This document shows, one piece after another, positions 6,434 through 9,372 of a DNA stretch of 9,372 nucleotides (position 1 is its first letter; every line of letters starts with the position of its first letter). The DNA lies in contig CAJYBL010000048.1 in the NCBI GenBank assembly GCA_913064995.1, positions 1 through 9,372 of the forward strand, given 5' to 3'. This DNA is from an uncultured Alphaproteobacteria bacterium. Lineage in GTDB: Bacteria; Pseudomonadota; Alphaproteobacteria; Puniceispirillales; Puniceispirillaceae. Under the pieces are notes generated by a model, which was not told where the DNA came from, ran no database searches, and was given only the letters and a program-made list of their open reading frames with translations. The position numbers and the translations under genes are program-made.

Positions 6434-8380
6434 ATGGAACAGGACATGATCTTTGAGCCAAGCGCAGATTTGGCAAAATCAGCACTTATTGACGCGGATG
6501 GCTATGCCGCCCTTTACCAAGAATCGATTGCCAATCCCGATCAATTCTGGGCCGAGCATGGCAAGCGTATTGACTGGATCAAGCCCTATAGCCAGATTAG
6601 CGACGTATCCTATGATGCCAAGGATTTACATATCAAATGGTATGCTGATGGCACCTTAAATGCGGCGGCCAATTGCCTTGACCGCCACCTTGCCACCCGC
6701 GGCGAACAGACAGCCATCATCTGGGAAGGTGATGAGCCTGACCAGCACCGCCATATTACTTATCGTGAATTGCATGAGGATGTCTGTAAATTTGCCAATG
6801 TGTTAAAGGCAAACGGAGCCAAAAAAGGCGACCGGATCACTATCTATATGCCAATGATCCCCGAAGCCGCCGTGGCCATGCTCGCTTGTGTTCGAATTGG
6901 CGCTGTGCATTCGGTTGTGTTTGGTGGCTTTTCGCCAGACGCGCTCGCCGGCCGTATTAAAGATTGCGACTCAACAATGGTCATCACTGCTGATGAGGGG
7001 GTTCGTGGTGGTAAAAGCATTCCCCTAAAACAGAACACCGATATGGCATTGCAGAACTGCCCCGACTGCACAAAATCAATTATTATCAGGCGGACCGGTG
7101 GGACTGTTGACTGGGTTGAGGGACGCGATGTCTGGTATCATGAGGCAATGGCAGTTGCCTCTGCTGACTGTCCAGCCGAGGAGATGAATGCGGAAGATCC
7201 GATGTTCATTCTCTATACTTCTGGGTCTACAGGTAAGCCGAAAGGGGTTCTGCACACAACCGGCGGCTATATGGTTTACGCCTCGATGACGCATCAGTAT
7301 GTTTTTGATTACCATGACGGAGAAATTTACTGGTGCTCAGCCGATGTTGGATGGATCACCGGCCACACCTACATCGTCTACGGGCCGCTGGCCAATGGTG
7401 CCATCACCATGATGTTCGAGGGAGTTCCCACTTACCCAGATAGCTCACGCTTCTGGCAAGTTGTCGACAAGCATAAGGTCAATATGTTCTACACCGCGCC
7501 AACTGCGATCCGCGCCCTAATGCGTGAAGGTGACGGGCCCGTCAAGAGCTGCGACAGGTCTTCCTTGCGACTACTTGGAACGGTTGGAGAGCCCATCAAT
7601 CCACAGGCATGGATGTGGTATCATGACATCGTTGGAGACGGCCGCTGCCCGATTGTTGATACGTGGTTTCAGACTGAGACCGGCGGCATACTGATTACAC
7701 CATTACCGGGTGCAACCGCCACCAAACCCGGCTCGGCGACCCAGCCCTTTTTTGGGATCAAGCCAGTGCTGGTCGATGGCGAAAACAACGAGCTTGCAGG
7801 TGCGACTGAAGGCAATCTGTGTCTGCAACACTCATGGCCCGGCCAGATGCGCACGGTCTATGGCGACCACCAGCGCTTCATTGAGACCTATTTCACGGCC
7901 TTCCCCGGCCGCTATTTTACTGGTGATGGGGCGCGACGTGATGAAGATGGCTATTACTGGATCACCGGCCGTGTTGATGATGTGTTAAATGTATCAGGCC
8001 ATCGGATGGGAACAGCCGAAGTTGAGTCGGCATTGGTGGCGCATCCAAAAGTGGCCGAGGCTGCGGTTGTGGGCTATCCACATGATATCAAAGGGCAAGG
8101 GATCTATGCCTATGTCACCTTGGTGGCTGATGCGGTTGCCGATGATCAGTTGGCCGCCGAGTTACGCCAGTGGACACGAAAAGAAATTGGCCCCATCGCG
8201 ACGCCCGACCTATTGCAATGGGCGCCACAATTGCCAAAAACGCGATCAGGCAAAATTATGCGCCGCATTTTACGGAAAATTGCCGCCAATGAACATGATC
8301 AGCTAGGCGATACATCAACCTTGGCCGATCCGGCAGTGGTGGATGATCTTGTCAAAAATCGTCAAAATCGCCATGGTTGA
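6434..8380 (+). CDS. acs: acetyl-CoA synthetase (AMP-forming)
   Basis: Acs activates acetate with ATP to acetyl-AMP and then acetyl-CoA in the cytosol, feeding the TCA cycle and lipid synthesis. The 648 residues match the family length (about 650). Visible motifs: the N-terminal YAALYQESIANPDQFWAE segment, GDRITIYMPMIPE (about 133-145), the phosphate loop YTSGSTGKPKGV (261-272), CSADVGWITGHTY, GTVGEPIN, DTWFQTETGG (409-418), GDGARRDEDGYYW, the hinge GRVDDVLNVSGHRMGTAEVESALV (512-535) and PKTRSGKIMRR with K607, the lysine acetylated in regulated Acs proteins. Motif numbering is offset by a constant 2 from the Salmonella enzyme (K609, R515, R526). F412 therefore replaces Trp414, which closes the acetate pocket. 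Glycine codons in the middle of the gene differ from both ends. The size and motifs favour Acs over propionyl-CoA synthetase, but the substrate may be broader than acetate. Confidence 0.95.
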   Translation: MEQDMIFEPSADLAKSALIDADGYAALYQESIANPDQFWAEHGKRIDWIKPYSQISDVSYDAKDLHIKWYADGTLNAAANCLDRHLATRGEQTAIIWEGDEPDQHRHITYRELHEDVCKFANVLKANGAKKGDRITIYMPMIPEAAVAMLACVRIGAVHSVVFGGFSPDALAGRIKDCDSTMVITADEGVRGGKSIPLKQNTDMALQNCPDCTKSIIIRRTGGTVDWVEGRDVWYHEAMAVASADCPAEEMNAEDPMFILYTSGSTGKPKGVLHTTGGYMVYASMTHQYVFDYHDGEIYWCSADVGWITGHTYIVYGPLANGAITMMFEGVPTYPDSSRFWQVVDKHKVNMFYTAPTAIRALMREGDGPVKSCDRSSLRLLGTVGEPINPQAWMWYHDIVGDGRCPIVDTWFQTETGGILITPLPGATATKPGSATQPFFGIKPVLVDGENNELAGATEGNLCLQHSWPGQMRTVYGDHQRFIETYFTAFPGRYFTGDGARRDEDGYYWITGRVDDVLNVSGHRMGTAEVESALVAHPKVAEAAVVGYPHDIKGQGIYAYVTLVADAVADDQLAAELRQWTRKEIGPIATPDLLQWAPQLPKTRSGKIMRRILRKIAANEHDQLGDTSTLADPAVVDDLVKNRQNRHG

Positions 8381-8594
8381 TTATGGCTAGGCCAATCAGG
8401 CTCAACCTAATAGTGGTAAAGGCCATCTGATATGATGGCCTTGGACTCAGTTTATGGCTGCCTTATTTATGTCCACTCATTCTCCGACAAGCCGCAAAGG
8501 CACGGTTTTTGATGCCTAATTTTAAGCGCACGCTTTTGAAATGATGTTTGATTGCTTGATTCAACCGGTAAATATCATCACGCCCGGATTCTAT
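8381..8594. other. convergent intergenic region between acs and the SCO gene
   Basis: This 214-bp stretch holds no credible gene. It contains the perfect hairpin at 8419-8442, described separately, and short weak inverted repeats near 8500-8535 (AGGCA/TGCCT, and AAGC/GCTT around GCAC). None of the latter has a stem long enough to be called. Confidence 0.6.
8419..8442 (+). terminator. probable hairpin terminator after acs
   Basis: AAGGCCATC (8419-8427) and GATGGCCTT (8434-8442) form a perfect 9-bp stem with a 6-base loop, about 40 bp after the acs stop. The following bases (TT then ggactcagttta) are poor in T on the plus strand. On the minus strand the stem ends in CCTTTACC, about 150 bp past the SCO stop. 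It may therefore serve both converging genes, but weakly as a classical intrinsic terminator. Confidence 0.5.
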
Positions 8595-9260
8595 CTACAG
8601 AATCGATTTTATCTTTTCAGTAATAAAGGCGATAGGCTCATTGTGGACGATCGTGCCTTTAAAGCTGCCATCACCACGATATAAAAATATTGCAGCACTG
8701 TGATCATAAAGGTAATCCGCATCTCCTTGACCATTCTTTTGCGCATAAACACCAAATTGTTGCAGCACCGAACGCACCTTATCTGGCGATCCGGTTAGGC
8801 CTGTAACATTGGCATCAAACAGACTAAGGTATTGCTTTAGTTGCTCTGGCGTATCACGCTCAGGGTCGACCGTGATAAATATGATCTGCAGCGCCTTTGT
8901 ATTGATACCGGCTGAATCCAAATTATCGCGTGCGGCGGCAAGCATTGTCAAAGTGGTTGGGCATACATCAGGACAATAGGTAAAGCCAAAAAACAGCGCA
9001 ATTGGCCGATCGGCGAAATCATCTTCGTTTCGCGCAATGCCGTTTTGATCAATTAGTTCGATGTGATTATCTTGAAACTGCGGAATGCCTAATGTGGTCT
9101 TTCTGGCAATTTTATCAGAAATCAAAAACACTGCAACCGCAAGCCCTGTAAATAATAGAGCTGTGGCGATAACCCAGCCCACCTTGCGCGCCGACAAGCG
9201 GCGTTGATGATTTAGCTTAGTTTCAGCAGATTTAGGTGATGTTGTATCGTATTGTTTCAT
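8595..9260 (-). CDS. SCO1/SenC/PrrC family copper chaperone
   Basis: SCO proteins are membrane-anchored, thioredoxin-fold proteins on the periplasmic side that deliver copper to, or reduce the cysteines of, the CuA site of cytochrome c oxidase. The 221-residue product has a short basic cytoplasmic N-terminus (LNHQRRLSARK), one membrane anchor near residues 27-47, and then the SCO domain: FFGFTYCPDVCPTTL with the copper-binding C96 and C100, ITVDPERDTPEQLKQYL (129-144), LTGSPDKV (155-162) and Y185-D-H187-S with the third copper ligand. All three metal ligands are present, so it should be functional. There is no cleavable signal peptide or lipobox. No cytochrome oxidase gene is nearby; the gene stands alone, convergent with acs. 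It could be annotated senC or sco1; function in regulation, as for PrrC, is also possible. Confidence 0.93.
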   Translation of the reverse strand: MKQYDTTSPKSAETKLNHQRRLSARKVGWVIATALLFTGLAVAVFLISDKIARKTTLGIPQFQDNHIELIDQNGIARNEDDFADRPIALFFGFTYCPDVCPTTLTMLAAARDNLDSAGINTKALQIIFITVDPERDTPEQLKQYLSLFDANVTGLTGSPDKVRSVLQQFGVYAQKNGQGDADYLYDHSAAIFLYRGDGSFKGTIVHNEPIAFITEKIKSIL

Positions 9261-9305
9261 GAATCAGACGTAAGCGAAAAGGCGGGGACTTTCAAGACTT
9301 TGCTT

Positions 9306-9333
9306 TTTATCATGATCTACGTGTTAGGGGCAA
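9306..9333 (-). promoter_or_regulatory. tentative promoter for the SCO gene
   Basis: On the minus strand TTGCCC (9328-9333) and GATAAA (9306-9311) are spaced by 16 bases, each matching four of six positions of the sigma-70 consensus, about 45 bp before the ATG at 9260. The match is modest and such pairs arise by chance. Confidence 0.22.
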
Positions 9334-9372
9334 ACACCCTTCTTATTATCAAATTCTCCAGAGTAAAACCGG

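Noticed and set aside
286..8306. Many other open frames opposite or shifted within the called genes.
   Set aside because: Each lies inside a gene with firm motif support, and none has a family-like sequence or a ribosome binding site.
9261..9372. A partial gene or structured RNA at the right edge.
   Set aside because: No frame with family resemblance was recognised, and the only inverted repeats are about 5 bp (GTGTT/AACAC). It is treated as the upstream region of the SCO gene.

Overview
The window looks like an ordinary chromosomal segment of an alphaproteobacterium. The basis is the same-strand order argD-argF-hslO, a linkage typical of alphaproteobacteria, together with the long, two-domain form of dCTP deaminase (about 370 residues), which is also largely alphaproteobacterial. 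GC content is moderate (about half by eye). A marine SAR116-like lineage is possible, but that is inference and cannot be shown from the sequence alone.

Layout. From 5531 down to 90, five genes are read on the minus strand: an ABC-2 type transporter permease, dCTP deaminase (dcd), acetylornithine aminotransferase (argD), ornithine carbamoyltransferase (argF) and the redox chaperone Hsp33 (hslO). A minus-strand stem-loop with a T-rich tail at 3361-3398 divides this run into permease-dcd and argD-argF-hslO. recX (from about 5687) and acetyl-CoA synthetase (acs, 6434-8380) are read on the plus strand, divergent from the permease. A SCO1/SenC-type copper chaperone (8595-9260, minus) converges on acs, with a perfect 9-bp hairpin between them.

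Functions. ArgD and ArgF catalyse consecutive parts of arginine synthesis (N-acetylornithine formation; ornithine to citrulline). Hsp33 protects proteins during oxidative stress and rides on the same transcription unit. dCTP deaminase feeds dUTP to thymidylate synthesis. RecX modulates RecA. Acs activates acetate to acetyl-CoA. The SCO protein serves cytochrome oxidase copper-site assembly. No single pathway links them, and there is no mobile element, CRISPR array, phage gene, tRNA or rRNA.

I found no convincing new biological system. The points most worth checking are in acs: the tryptophan that normally caps the acetate pocket is phenylalanine, and the central third of the gene uses glycine codons unlike its flanks, which hints at a recombinant segment. 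The stem-loop that fixes the argD start and an inverted repeat between the permease and recX are lesser items.
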